64,000 nucleotides of DNA from CAVQHY01 sp963712465. Lineage in GTDB: Bacteria; Actinomycetota; Thermoleophilia; Gaiellales; Gaiellaceae. The position numbers and the translations under genes were made by a program. The DNA lies in the NCBI GenBank assembly GCA_963712465.1, contig CAVQHY010000004.1, positions 744,001 through 808,000 on the forward strand. Direction: 5' to 3'. The notes below the pieces were generated by a model that saw only the letters and a program-made list of their open reading frames with translations, was not told the origin of the DNA and searched no databases. Within the stretch, counting starts at the first letter, position 1; the number at the start of each line of letters is the position of its first letter. This document shows, in pieces, positions 23,852-32,635 of the stretch.

Positions 23852-24759
23852 CGCTCTTCTTCCACGAGCCCCCGCGCGTCGTCGTCCAGGGTGCGACCGG
23901 CCGCGAGGCGGCGATGGTCGTCGGACACATGAACGCCTACGGCACACGCGTGCTCGCGGGTGTCACTCCGGGCAGGGCAGGCAACGTTGTCGACGGCGTG
24001 CCCGTCTTCGACACCGTCGCTTCGGCGGCGAGCACGTGCGGCCCGTTCGATGTCGCGATCGTCTATGTTCCGCCGCTTGCCGCGCTCGATGCCGTGTCGG
24101 AAGCGGTCGCAGCCGGAGTCGAGCTGGTGCTGGTCGTGACCGAGAACGTTCCACTCCACGATTCGGTGAAGCTCCTCGCCCTCGCACGCGCGGCGGGGGT
24201 GGCCGTCGTGGGGCCCAACTCGGTTGGTCTGATCTCTCCGGGACGGCGGCTCAAGCTCGGCGCGATCGGGGGGGACGATCCCGACCGCGCTTTCGTTCCC
24301 GGTCGCGTGGGCGTGATCTCCCGCAGCGGGGGCCTCACGGCCGAGGTCGGGTTGCAGCTCAAGCGCAGCGGGCTCGGCGTGTCGACGGCGGTGAGCGTCG
24401 GCGGCGACGCGATGATCGGGATGCCGCCGGCCGGGCTCCTGCGCCGCTTTCGCGACGACGACGAGACCGATGTGGTCGTCTACGTCGGCGAGGCGGGAAC
24501 GAGTCTCGAGGAGGAGCTCGCCGACGAGCTCGGCAGCGACGGGTCGACCCCGCTCGTCGCGCTCGTGCTCGGCGAGTTCATGGAGGAGTTCCCCCGGGGA
24601 ACCGTGTTCGGGCACGCCGGGGCGGTCATCGAGCGCGGCAGGGGCAGCCCGGCGGAGAAGAAGCGGCGTCTTGCCGAGGCCGGTGCGGCCGTCGCCGAGT
24701 CCTTCGACGAGCTGATCCTCGCGGTCGGCGAAATGGTTCGAAACGGAGCCCCCGCGTGA
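23848..24759 (+). CDS. Succinate-CoA ligase alpha subunit-like protein
   Basis: Encodes 303 residues. The CoA-binding Rossmann part has VVQGATGREAAMVVGHM and VVGPNSVGLI, and the ligase part has VISRSGGLTAEVGLQL. The phosphohistidine site is kept in GTVFGHAGAVIERG. Pairs with the beta-like protein upstream, with which it overlaps by 4 nt. The acid substrate is unknown, but the next gene makes an acid from an aldehyde, so the pair may activate that product. Confidence 0.85.
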   Translation: MTLFFHEPPRVVVQGATGREAAMVVGHMNAYGTRVLAGVTPGRAGNVVDGVPVFDTVASAASTCGPFDVAIVYVPPLAALDAVSEAVAAGVELVLVVTENVPLHDSVKLLALARAAGVAVVGPNSVGLISPGRRLKLGAIGGDDPDRAFVPGRVGVISRSGGLTAEVGLQLKRSGLGVSTAVSVGGDAMIGMPPAGLLRRFRDDDETDVVVYVGEAGTSLEEELADELGSDGSTPLVALVLGEFMEEFPRGTVFGHAGAVIERGRGSPAEKKRRLAEAGAAVAESFDELILAVGEMVRNGAPA

Positions 24760-26204
24760 CCACGACCGCGTCCCGACTCCGGTGCGACGCGTTCGTGGGC
24801 GGCCGCTCGCGGCCGGCCGAGCGTACGTTCGCGGATCTCGACCCGGCCACGGGCGACGTCCTCGCGGACGTCGCCCGCTGCGGCCAGGCAGAGGTGAACG
24901 AGGCGGTCGCCGCCGCCCGCGATGCGTTCGAGACCGTCTGGGGCCGGCGCGCGCCTGCCGACCGGGCGGAGGTGCTGGGGCGGATCGCCGCGCTGATCCG
25001 CCGGGACGCCCAGGAGCTCGAGCGGCTCGAGAGTCTCGACACGGGCAAGCCGCTGACGCAGGCGCGGGCGGACGTCCAGGTTGCGGCGCGCTACTTCGAC
25101 TACTACGCGCACGTCTGCGAGGCGGTCTTCGGAGACACGATCCCGCTCGGCGACCGCCTCTTCGTCTACACGGTCCGGGAGCCGCACGGCGTGACAGGGC
25201 ACATCGTGCCGTGGAACTACCCAGTGCAGATGTGCGGTCGCACCGTCGCACCGGCGCTCGCGGCCGGCAATTGCTGCGTGATGAAGCCGGCCGAGGAAGC
25301 TCCGCTGACCGCGGTGCGAGTCGCCCAGCTCGCGGTCGAAGCCGGGCTGCCGCCGGGCGCGTTCAACGTCGTCCCCGGGCTCGGGGAGGAGGCGGGGGCC
25401 GCGCTCGCCGCCCACCCCGGCATCGACTACCTGAGCTTCACCGGTTCCAACGAGGTCGGGAAGCTCGTGTCTCGTGCAGCCGCCGACAATGCGGTACCGG
25501 TCACGGTCGAGCTGGGAGGTAAGTCGCCGAACGTCGTCTTCGCGGACGCCGATCTCGATGTCGCGGTCCCGACGATCGTGCGCTCGATCGTGCAGAACGC
25601 GGGCCAGACGTGCTCGGCGGGCTCGAGGCTCCTCGTCGAGCAGCCGATCCACGAGCGCGTGCGAGACGCCGTCGCCGAGCATTTCCGACGTCTCCGGCTC
25701 GGTCGGGGAATCGACGACCCGGACCTCGGGCCGCTGATCAGCGAGCGTCAGCGTGAGCGGGTCGCGGCCCTCGTCGACGCAGGAGCGGGCTCGGCAGATC
25801 TCGTCACCGGGGGTGGGCGCGCGTCCCCTGACGGCCTCAGCGGCTTTTTCTTCGAGCCGACGCTCCTCGACAATGTCGAGCCGCAATCCGATCTCGCACA
25901 GGAGGAGGTGTTCGGTCCCGTGATCGCAGCGATGACGTTCTCGGACGACGAGGAGGCGATCTCGCTCGCCAACGGCACCCGCTACGGGCTCGTCGCGGCC
26001 GTCTGGACGAAGGACGTGCGCCGCGCCCACCGCCTCGCCAGGGAGATCCGCGCCGGCCAGGTGTTCGTCAACACGTACGGAGCCGGCGGCGGCGTCGAGC
26101 TCGCCTTCGGGGGGACGAAGCAGTCCGGGTACGGGAGGGAGAAGGGCTACGAGGGCATCCTCCACCTGACCCGCACCAAGACGGTCGCGGTGGACGTGGC
26201 CTGA
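24756..26204 (+). CDS. NAD(P)+-dependent aldehyde dehydrogenase
   Basis: Encodes 482 residues, a full-length ALDH. It shows VPWNYPVQM, KPAEEAPLTA, the FTGSNEVGK loop, VELGGKSPNVVFADADLD with the general-base Glu, and NAGQTCSAGSRL with the nucleophilic Cys. Start GTG at 24756 overlaps the upstream stop (GTGA). It would oxidise an aldehyde formed in this pathway to the acid used by the CoA ligase pair. Confidence 0.92.
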   Translation: MTTTASRLRCDAFVGGRSRPAERTFADLDPATGDVLADVARCGQAEVNEAVAAARDAFETVWGRRAPADRAEVLGRIAALIRRDAQELERLESLDTGKPLTQARADVQVAARYFDYYAHVCEAVFGDTIPLGDRLFVYTVREPHGVTGHIVPWNYPVQMCGRTVAPALAAGNCCVMKPAEEAPLTAVRVAQLAVEAGLPPGAFNVVPGLGEEAGAALAAHPGIDYLSFTGSNEVGKLVSRAAADNAVPVTVELGGKSPNVVFADADLDVAVPTIVRSIVQNAGQTCSAGSRLLVEQPIHERVRDAVAEHFRRLRLGRGIDDPDLGPLISERQRERVAALVDAGAGSADLVTGGGRASPDGLSGFFFEPTLLDNVEPQSDLAQEEVFGPVIAAMTFSDDEEAISLANGTRYGLVAAVWTKDVRRAHRLAREIRAGQVFVNTYGAGGGVELAFGGTKQSGYGREKGYEGILHLTRTKTVAVDVA

Positions 26205-26629
26205 TGGAGAAGCGCTCGCCCGACACCGTGCTCGAGGATCTGGCCGCCGCTTCCCGGCCCGGGTGGGAGGGCCTGCGCGTCTGGTGGCTGGTCGACGGGC
26301 CGTCGGCCGGCTCGCGGCAGCTCGTCTTCAACACCACCACCTTCCCGCCGGGGAAGTGGCACGAGCTCCATCGGCATCCGCATGCCGAGGAGGTGCTCTA
26401 CATCGTGTCAGGCGCCGGGCTGCACCTCTCGGAGGGTGACCCGGTCCGGCAGCGGGCCGGCGAGGTCGTGTACATCCCGGCCGGGGAGTGGCACGGGTTC
26501 GCGAACGACACGGACGAGCCGGCGGTGATCGTCGCAGTCTTCGGCGGTGTCGCGACCTACGCCGAGGCAGGCTATGAGGTGCACCCCGACCAGCCGGAGG
26601 CGATGCCGACGGTGCCCCAGGGCGCCTAG
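26204..26629 (+). CDS. Cupin-domain protein
   Basis: Encodes 141 residues with the two cupin motifs: WHELHRHPHAEEVLYIVSG and GEVVYIPAGEWHGFAN. The His/His/Glu and later His suggest a bound metal. The ATG overlaps the ALDH stop. Small cupins in sugar operons often act as isomerases or dioxygenases. Its stop shares CTAG with the stop of the opposing lacI-type gene. Confidence 0.82.
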   Translation: MEKRSPDTVLEDLAAASRPGWEGLRVWWLVDGPSAGSRQLVFNTTTFPPGKWHELHRHPHAEEVLYIVSGAGLHLSEGDPVRQRAGEVVYIPAGEWHGFANDTDEPAVIVAVFGGVATYAEAGYEVHPDQPEAMPTVPQGA

Positions 26630-27699
26630 CGGGTCCCGACCTTTGCCCGGGTGAGCAGTGGTGCTGTGGAACCGCGAACGACGAGCTCGGCCGGGAAAGA
26701 GACCCGCACCCCGGGGCGGTCACGGTCCTCGATGTGCGAGAGGGCGACCTCGGCGGCGAAGCGCCCCACCTTGTCGCTCGGATACCGGACCGTGGTGAGG
26801 GGCGGCGTGATGTGGTCGCTCAGCGGCGCATCGTTGTAGCCGACGACCGAGATGTCGTCGGGGCACCGAAGCCCCGCCTGACGCAGCGCGTCGATCGCCG
26901 CGATCGCCATCGCGTCGTTGTGGACGAAGAACGCGGTGGGAAGCTCGGCCTCCTGCTCCAGGTAGAGCTCCATCAGGCGCCTGCCCTGATCTGCCGTGGG
27001 CTGGACGGCGACCTCGTCGAGCTCGACGAGCTGGGCGCCGGCCGCCGCGATCGTCCGGCGGAAGGCCAGACTACGCTCGGCAAACGGCTGAACGTCCTGC
27101 GCGCCGCGCAGCTCGCCGAGCGTCCGATGCCCGAGGTCGAGCAGGTGCTCGGCCACGAGCCGTCCACCGTCCGCGTCGTCGTGGACCACCGTCGGGATGT
27201 CGACGCCCGGCAGTGGTCTGACGGCGAGCACGACGTGGAGGCCGTCGCGCACGATCGCCCTGACGATCTCGGAGTCGGCGGCGCGGGCAGAGGCCACGAT
27301 CACGGCGTCGACCCGTCTGCTGCGGAGAGCGTCGAGGGCGAGAGCCAGCCGGTCCGAGTCGTCGAATGTCTCGATGATCAGGGGCATGAACTCCCGCGGA
27401 TGGAGAAAACCTGCGATTCCGTGGATGACCTCGCCCGCGAACGGGTTCGAGAGGTCGGACACGATCACGCCGATCGTCTTCGTCGACCCGCTGCGCAGGC
27501 TGCGGGCGACGATGTCGGGGCGGTACCCGAGCTTGCGCGCTGCCCCCTCTACCCGAGCTCGGGTCTTGGGCGTCACGAGCCACATCTTGGCCGGGTCGAG
27601 GGCGCGCGACGCGGTACCCGGATGGACGCCGGCGATCTCCGCGACGTCGCGCAAGGTGGCGCCGCCCGGCTTGCCCGCTCTGTGCCCGCTCGTCGTCAC
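26626..27699 (-). CDS. LacI-family transcriptional regulator
   Basis: Encodes 357 residues. The helix-turn-helix (TLRDVAEIAGVHPGTASRAL, residues 15-34) is followed by the hinge and a sugar-binding-protein-like domain (TIGVIVSDLSNPFAGEVI, FVHNDAMAIAAIDALR, ISVVGYNDAPLSDHITPPLTTVRYP). The GTG at 27699 is chosen because it sits just before the helix-turn-helix; a longer frame reaches 27810. It is the last gene of the ABC importer operon (33871 to 26626). It likely binds the five TGCAAxCGxxTGCA sites in this window, including one before its own operon, and releases them on binding a sugar-like inducer. Confidence 0.92.
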   Translation of the reverse strand: MTTSGHRAGKPGGATLRDVAEIAGVHPGTASRALDPAKMWLVTPKTRARVEGAARKLGYRPDIVARSLRSGSTKTIGVIVSDLSNPFAGEVIHGIAGFLHPREFMPLIIETFDDSDRLALALDALRSRRVDAVIVASARAADSEIVRAIVRDGLHVVLAVRPLPGVDIPTVVHDDADGGRLVAEHLLDLGHRTLGELRGAQDVQPFAERSLAFRRTIAAAGAQLVELDEVAVQPTADQGRRLMELYLEQEAELPTAFFVHNDAMAIAAIDALRQAGLRCPDDISVVGYNDAPLSDHITPPLTTVRYPSDKVGRFAAEVALSHIEDRDRPGVRVSFPAELVVRGSTAPLLTRAKVGTR

Positions 27700-27739
27700 G
27701 ACGTGATCCCTGCACTCAGCATAGGGAACGGGTCGAGGG

Positions 27740-28747
27740 TCATCCGGGTTGCTCTCCGACGAGACGCTTGGTCCTGGCTCGGGCCAGGGCCCTGCGCTCG
27801 CGAAGGTCAAGCATCTGCGGGCTTTCCGTCAGGTATTCGACGAGGAGCACCGCCAGGAGCAGCCCCCCCGTGGCGACGCTCTCGATGTAGGTGGGAGCCC
27901 CCCGGCTGGAGAACCCCGAGATCAGGAAGCGCAGGGTCAGGGCGCCGATGACCATGCCGACGACGTGGCCGCGCCCTCCGTACAGGCTGACCCCGCCGAC
28001 GAGTGCCGCAGTGACCGCGGAGAGGAGGATCGGCTCGAACGCGAACGGCGGCGCGCTTCCCGACTTGATCGAGGCGAGCGATCCGGCGAGCCCGGCGCAG
28101 GTTGCCGAGACCGCAAAGGCCAGGACGAGCGGCCGTGTCCGCGAGACGCCGGCGGCGACCGCCTCCTGACGTGCGCCCCCGACGGCGTAGATCTCACGAC
28201 CGTAGCGGGAGAAAGCCAGCAGCAAGCCAATGAGGATCGCGAAGCCGATCGTGACGAGGCTGAACGGCGAGAAGATCCAGATGCGCCGGATGAGCGACTG
28301 CGCCATGTCCAGGTCGTCGAGGTCGAGCAGCACGGCGCGCTCGTCGGAGATCACGAAGGCGAGGCCCCTGAGCGCGATCAGCGTCCCGATCGTGAAGACG
28401 AGCGAGTTGATCCGGAGCCTCGCGATCACGAACCCCTGAGCCGCGCCGAAGGCGAGCGTGCCCAGGGTCGTCAGGATCACCGCAGGTACGAGCCCGAGCG
28501 AGGTCAGCTCCACGGCGATGATTCCCGCGACCGCGGCCAGAGAGGCGACCGACAGGTCGAGCTCGCCGGCGATCATCGTCACCCCGACTCCCAGCGTGAC
28601 GAGCCCGAGGAGTGCGAACCCCTCGAGCATCGCGTAGAGGTTGTCGACGGTCCGGTAGTTGTCGTCGGTCGCCGCGAACGCGACCCAGACGGCGAGGAGG
28701 ACGACGACGCGGCCGATCAGCGCGGGTGTGATCAGGCGATGTCGCAC
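27740..28747 (-). CDS. Ribose-type sugar ABC transporter permease
   Basis: Encodes about 335 residues with eight to ten hydrophobic segments. It has the RbsC-family signatures TMIAGELDLSVASLAAVAG and YGREIYAVGGARQEAVAAGVS. Start GTG 28747 lies 2 nt after the upstream stop; GTGs at 28783 and 28798 are alternatives that overlap the previous gene. Forms the membrane channel with the second permease, powered by the ATPase at 29751. Confidence 0.88.
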   Translation of the reverse strand: MRHRLITPALIGRVVVLLAVWVAFAATDDNYRTVDNLYAMLEGFALLGLVTLGVGVTMIAGELDLSVASLAAVAGIIAVELTSLGLVPAVILTTLGTLAFGAAQGFVIARLRINSLVFTIGTLIALRGLAFVISDERAVLLDLDDLDMAQSLIRRIWIFSPFSLVTIGFAILIGLLLAFSRYGREIYAVGGARQEAVAAGVSRTRPLVLAFAVSATCAGLAGSLASIKSGSAPPFAFEPILLSAVTAALVGGVSLYGGRGHVVGMVIGALTLRFLISGFSSRGAPTYIESVATGGLLLAVLLVEYLTESPQMLDLRERRALARARTKRLVGEQPG

Positions 28748-28749
28748 CG

Positions 28750-29718
28750 TCAGGTCGCTCTCGTCCGCAGCAGGTGAAACGCCGACACCGCGAAGCACAC
28801 GATGATCCCCTCCACGAGCAGTCGCATGCCAAACGTGTAGCCGCGAAGGAGCATGAAGTTCGCGAGCAGCGCGATGAACACGGCGCCGAGCGCGGTTCTC
28901 AGAGTCGAGCCCTCGCCGCCCTGGATGGCCGTTCCGCCCACGAGCACGGCGGCCACGGCGTCGATCGTCAGGTTGTCGAACATGGTCGTCTTCGCCTGGC
29001 CGACCTGCGCCGCGGTGAAGATCCCGACGAGAGCAGCGGCGCCGGCAGAGATGACGAAGGCCGCGATCGTGGGGCCGGTAAGGCGGATGCCGCTCGCCGC
29101 CGCCGTTGCACGATTGGCTCCGATCAGCGAGATCTTTCGGCCGAACCGCGTCTTGGTCAGGACGACCATGGTGAGGGCGGTGAACGCGACGAACGCGATG
29201 CTCTGGTTGGGAATGCCGAGCGGCCTCCCGACACCGAGCCAGTCGATCGACTCGGTACCGAGCTGGATCGTCTTGTTCGCGACGACGATCGACGTGAGCC
29301 CGAAGATCGCCGCACCGGCTCCAAGCGTTGTCACGATCGGGTTCATGCCGAGGGCGACGATGCCACCCTGAACCGCCCCGACGGCGACCGCGAGGACGAA
29401 TGTGACCGCGATCGCAGCGGCCAGGGGCCAGCCGTTGGACACCGCGAGCGCGAACGCGATCGCCGACATGATCGCCGTCTGCTCGGCCGACAACGAGACG
29501 AAGTTGCCCGAAAGCGTGATGAACGTCATCCCGACGGCGACGATTCCCGTGATCGAAGCCGCGCGAACGACCGTGAGCATGTTGTCGACGGTGAGAAATG
29601 CAGGGGTCGTCAGCCCGCCGATGACCAGCACGAGCACCACCGCCGCGCCGATCGTCAGGGGGACGACGACCTTGCGCCGGTCGACGCGTCCGGCGCCGCT
29701 GCGCGGTGGCTCGGCCAC
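28750..29718 (-). CDS. Ribose-type sugar ABC transporter permease
   Basis: Encodes about 322 residues with a multi-pass RbsC-like topology. Family motifs are FITLSGNFVSLSAEQTAIM and FGRKISLIGANRATAAASGIR. A GTG at 29718 is the first start that gives a normal N-terminus after the ATPase stop at 29751. It differs clearly from the other permease, so the channel is probably a heterodimer. Confidence 0.87.
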   Translation of the reverse strand: MAEPPRSGAGRVDRRKVVVPLTIGAAVVLVLVIGGLTTPAFLTVDNMLTVVRAASITGIVAVGMTFITLSGNFVSLSAEQTAIMSAIAFALAVSNGWPLAAAIAVTFVLAVAVGAVQGGIVALGMNPIVTTLGAGAAIFGLTSIVVANKTIQLGTESIDWLGVGRPLGIPNQSIAFVAFTALTMVVLTKTRFGRKISLIGANRATAAASGIRLTGPTIAAFVISAGAAALVGIFTAAQVGQAKTTMFDNLTIDAVAAVLVGGTAIQGGEGSTLRTALGAVFIALLANFMLLRGYTFGMRLLVEGIIVCFAVSAFHLLRTRAT

Positions 29719-29750
29719 GGTTGCTTCGACGTCCGTTGCGGGCCCGCTCG

Positions 29751-31295
29751 TCAGGTCGGGCTCCCGGTCGTGCGGCCGGCGGACGTGACGTCCCGCATCA
29801 GGGCGGCCTGATCGAGATCCGTGGCACTCGCGACGCGAACGAGCTCGCCGCGGTAGAAGGTCGCGACCGTGTCGGCGAGCCCGAGAACCTCCGGAAGATC
29901 GGACGAGCTGAAGACCACCGCGAGCCCCTGCTCGGCGAGTCGCCTCAGGTGAAAGTAGATCTCGGCGCGCGCACCGACGTCGACCCCGCGTGTGGGCTCC
30001 TCGACGAGGAGAACTCGGGGCCTGATTGCCAGCCACTTGCCGAGCGCTACCTTCTGCTGGTTTCCGCCCGACAGCGTTCTGACGTAGTAGCCGAGCCTGC
30101 TCGGGTCGATGACGAAGAAACCGGCGAGCTCCTGCGCGAGTTCGCGCTCCCGTCGTCGAGACAGCCAGGTGTTCGGGCTGATCCGCGGCAGGGCGGGAGC
30201 GCTGAGATTCTCGGTCACGGTCCGGATCTGGAAGACGCCGTCGACCTTTCGGTCGCCCGAGCAGAACGCAATGCCGGCGTCGATCGCCCGGCTGAGGGTC
30301 CCGGCGTTGAGACGCTCGCCGTCGACGAGGATCTCGCCCGCGACCATGTGCTGAGCTCCGGCGATCGCCCGGAGGACGCTGGGAGCGCCGCTGCCGAGCT
30401 GGCCGGCCAGTCCGAGGATCTCGCCCCGCCGGACCGACAGGCTGACCGGCTCCGCGAGCCCCTCGGCCTCCAGCCCCGAGACGACGAGCCGTTCGTCGCC
30501 CATCGAGGTGCTACGGGGCGGGAACATCTCCTCGAGGCGGCGACCGAGCATCGTCTCGATCAGCGCCTCCATGGTCAGCGTCGAGACGTCGACAGGAGGG
30601 TTGCTGTGGCCGTTGCGAAAGACGGTGGCCCGATCTCCGATCGCGAAGACCTCGCCGAGTCGGTGGGTGACGTACACGATGCTCTTTCCCTCGGCGGCCA
30701 GGCGGCGTACGACGCGCTGCACCCGGTCGATCTCGACGTCGGAGAGCGCGGCGGTCGGCTCGTCGAGAATCAGCAGGCGTGCCTCCCTCGCGAGGAGTCG
30801 GGCGAGCTCGACGAGCTGGCGCTCGGCGACGGAGAGCGAGCCGGCGATCGCGAGCGGGTCGAGCTCCTCGAGCCCGACGGCGTCGAGGAAGCCACGAGCG
30901 TCGCGCGCGAGCCGGCGGGTCGCCCACATGCCGCCGCGGCCGCTGCCGAGAAAGACGTTCTCGGCGGCGGTCAGCGTCGGGACGAGCGAGAGCTCCTGCT
31001 GAACGACGGCGATCCCGGCCTCGCGGGCGCGGTCGGCGGTTCGTAGCTCCAGCTGCCGTCCGTCGATCGTGATCGTTCCGGCATCGGGCGACACGAGTCC
31101 GGCGAGAACCTTGACGAGCGTGCTCTTGCCGGCGCCGTTCTCGCCGAGCAGCGCCATCACCTCGCCCCGGCGCAGTTCGAACGACACGTCGTCGAGCGCC
31201 TGGACGGAGCCGTACCGCTTCGAGATCCCGGACATCTCGAGCAGCGCGGGTGCGGCCGCGGGCGGAGGCTGCTCGTGCAGCTCCGAAACGGCCAT
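29751..31295 (-). CDS. Ribose-type sugar ABC transporter ATPase (two nucleotide-binding domains)
   Basis: Encodes 514 residues with the RbsA/MglA double-domain layout. The first domain has LLGENGAGKSTLVKVLAG, SVAERQLVELARLLAREARLLILDEPTAALSD; the second has GLAGQLGSGAPSVLRAIAG and TLSGGNQQKVALGKWL. The second Walker A is degenerate (GQLGSGAPS), as is normal in this family. ATG 31295 overlaps the upstream VOC stop (TGATG). Confidence 0.94.
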   Translation of the reverse strand: MAVSELHEQPPPAAAPALLEMSGISKRYGSVQALDDVSFELRRGEVMALLGENGAGKSTLVKVLAGLVSPDAGTITIDGRQLELRTADRAREAGIAVVQQELSLVPTLTAAENVFLGSGRGGMWATRRLARDARGFLDAVGLEELDPLAIAGSLSVAERQLVELARLLAREARLLILDEPTAALSDVEIDRVQRVVRRLAAEGKSIVYVTHRLGEVFAIGDRATVFRNGHSNPPVDVSTLTMEALIETMLGRRLEEMFPPRSTSMGDERLVVSGLEAEGLAEPVSLSVRRGEILGLAGQLGSGAPSVLRAIAGAQHMVAGEILVDGERLNAGTLSRAIDAGIAFCSGDRKVDGVFQIRTVTENLSAPALPRISPNTWLSRRRERELAQELAGFFVIDPSRLGYYVRTLSGGNQQKVALGKWLAIRPRVLLVEEPTRGVDVGARAEIYFHLRRLAEQGLAVVFSSSDLPEVLGLADTVATFYRGELVRVASATDLDQAALMRDVTSAGRTTGSPT

Positions 31296-31765
31296 CAGGG
31301 GGCTGCGTCCTCGCCGGCGATCCAGGCGAGAATCGCCTCCTGGACCGGGGCGTGGATCAGCTCGATGCGGACGCCGTCGAGATCGACCGGGTCGAGATAG
31401 CCGACGATCATGCTGCCGTCCGGGCGGTACTGGGCGGCCGTGAACCGAAACCCGGCCTGCTCGAGCTCGCGGAAGCGTTGCTCCGGATCGTCGTCGAGCA
31501 CCGCGACGTGGTGAAGGCCGCCCAGATGCTGTGGCCCGTAGATCCCGTCCCCGACGACCTCCAGCAGCTCCCACTGCGGCGGGCCCTGGTGGGAGAAGGC
31601 GATGCGAAGGTCGAATGACGTCTCCGTCCCACCCTCGACGAGCCGGTCGACGTGCACCGTGCGCGGCTCCATGAACGTGATCCCGAGCGGCGCGTAGCGT
31701 GCGATCCCCTCCTCGAGGTTCGAAACCATGATCCCGATGTGGACGTACGGGAGCTCGGCGCTCAT
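31295..31765 (-). CDS. VOC family protein
   Basis: Encodes 156 residues with the glyoxalase fold: YVHIGIMVSNLEEGIARYAPLG at the start and GGLHHVAVLDDDPEQRF in the second module. GVRIELIHAPVQEAIL at the end contains a metal-ligand Glu. It is placed inside an importer operon, so it may isomerise a sugar-derived intermediate or its CoA ester; methylmalonyl-CoA epimerase-like proteins look similar. Confidence 0.78.
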   Translation of the reverse strand: MSAELPYVHIGIMVSNLEEGIARYAPLGITFMEPRTVHVDRLVEGGTETSFDLRIAFSHQGPPQWELLEVVGDGIYGPQHLGGLHHVAVLDDDPEQRFRELEQAGFRFTAAQYRPDGSMIVGYLDPVDLDGVRIELIHAPVQEAILAWIAGEDAAP

Positions 31766-31783
31766 CGCTCTCCTCCAGGCCTT

Positions 31784-32551
31784 CTAGAACCAGACCATCT
31801 CGCCGCCGGTGAGGTTGAACTGGGCACCGGTGGTGAAGCTGCACTCGTCAGAGGCGATGAAGGCGGCCAGGTTGCCGACGTCGTCGGCGGTGCCCATCCG
31901 GCCCATCGGAATCGAGGCTGCCTTCTCGGCGATCATCGCGTCGCGGTCGGCTCCAGCCGCGGCAGCTGCCTCTCCGAACCCGGTGTACATCATGTCGGTG
32001 ACCATCGTCCCAGGACACATCGCGTTGACGGTGATGCCGTCCTTGACGTGCTCGAGCGCCATCACCTGGGTGATCCCGACGACGGCGAACTTCGAGGCCG
32101 AGTAGACGCCCCAGCCCGGCCACGACTGCTTGCCGGTCTGGGAGGCGGTGTTGATGATCTTCCCGCCGCCCTGCTTGCGCATGTGGCGGACGGCGGCGCT
32201 CGAGCAGTTGATCACGCCCCGGACGTTGACGGCGAGCACGCGGTCGATCACGGCGTCGTCGGTGTCGGCCACGTCGGCAATCGGCTGGCCGATACCCGCG
32301 TTGTTCGCCAGGATGTCGAGCCGGCCGTGCCTTGCGACCACGTCGTCGAACGCCGCCTCGACGGCTGCGCGGTCGGTGACGTCGAGGAGAATCGCCTCGC
32401 CGCTCGGCACCGATGCGGCTGTCTCGCCGGCGTCGAGCAGGTCGGCGCAGACGACCGTCGCTCCTTCGCGCCCGAACGCCCTCACGATCCCCGCCCCGAG
32501 CCCGCGGGCCGAGCCCGTGACGACGGCGATCCTGCTGTCGAGTCTTCCCAT
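31784..32551 (-). CDS. Short-chain dehydrogenase/reductase (SDR)
   Basis: Encodes 255 residues. It shows GSARGLGAGI, LANNAGIGQP and the catalytic YSASK, with the C-terminal CSFTTGAQFNLTGGE. Asp after beta-2 (CADLLDAGE) suggests NAD+. Located between the binding protein and the ATPase genes, so it probably oxidises the imported polyol or sugar. Confidence 0.88.
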   Translation of the reverse strand: MGRLDSRIAVVTGSARGLGAGIVRAFGREGATVVCADLLDAGETAASVPSGEAILLDVTDRAAVEAAFDDVVARHGRLDILANNAGIGQPIADVADTDDAVIDRVLAVNVRGVINCSSAAVRHMRKQGGGKIINTASQTGKQSWPGWGVYSASKFAVVGITQVMALEHVKDGITVNAMCPGTMVTDMMYTGFGEAAAAAGADRDAMIAEKAASIPMGRMGTADDVGNLAAFIASDECSFTTGAQFNLTGGEMVWF

Positions 32552-32591
32552 TCCCTCCTGATCACTCCTTGCTCGTGAATTGCGCTTTCGC

Positions 32592-32627
32592 GAGGGGCGG
32601 CCCGGCGTCTGCGCCGGGCCGCCCCTC
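32592..32627. terminator. Strong intercistronic hairpin after the binding-protein gene
   Basis: A perfect 16-bp stem (GAGGGGCGGCCCGGCG and its complement) with a 4-nt TCTG loop lies 8 nt after the binding-protein stop (minus strand). There is no U-run. In sugar-importer operons such hairpins protect the upstream binding-protein mRNA or attenuate the downstream genes. Confidence 0.7.
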
Positions 32628-32635
32628 CGTCTGCG

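Noticed and set aside
27700..27739. TGCACTCAGCA before the LacI-family gene as an autoregulatory site
   Set aside because: Arms are 3 nt long and the spacing differs from the other sites; the gene lies in the importer operon already covered by site 4.
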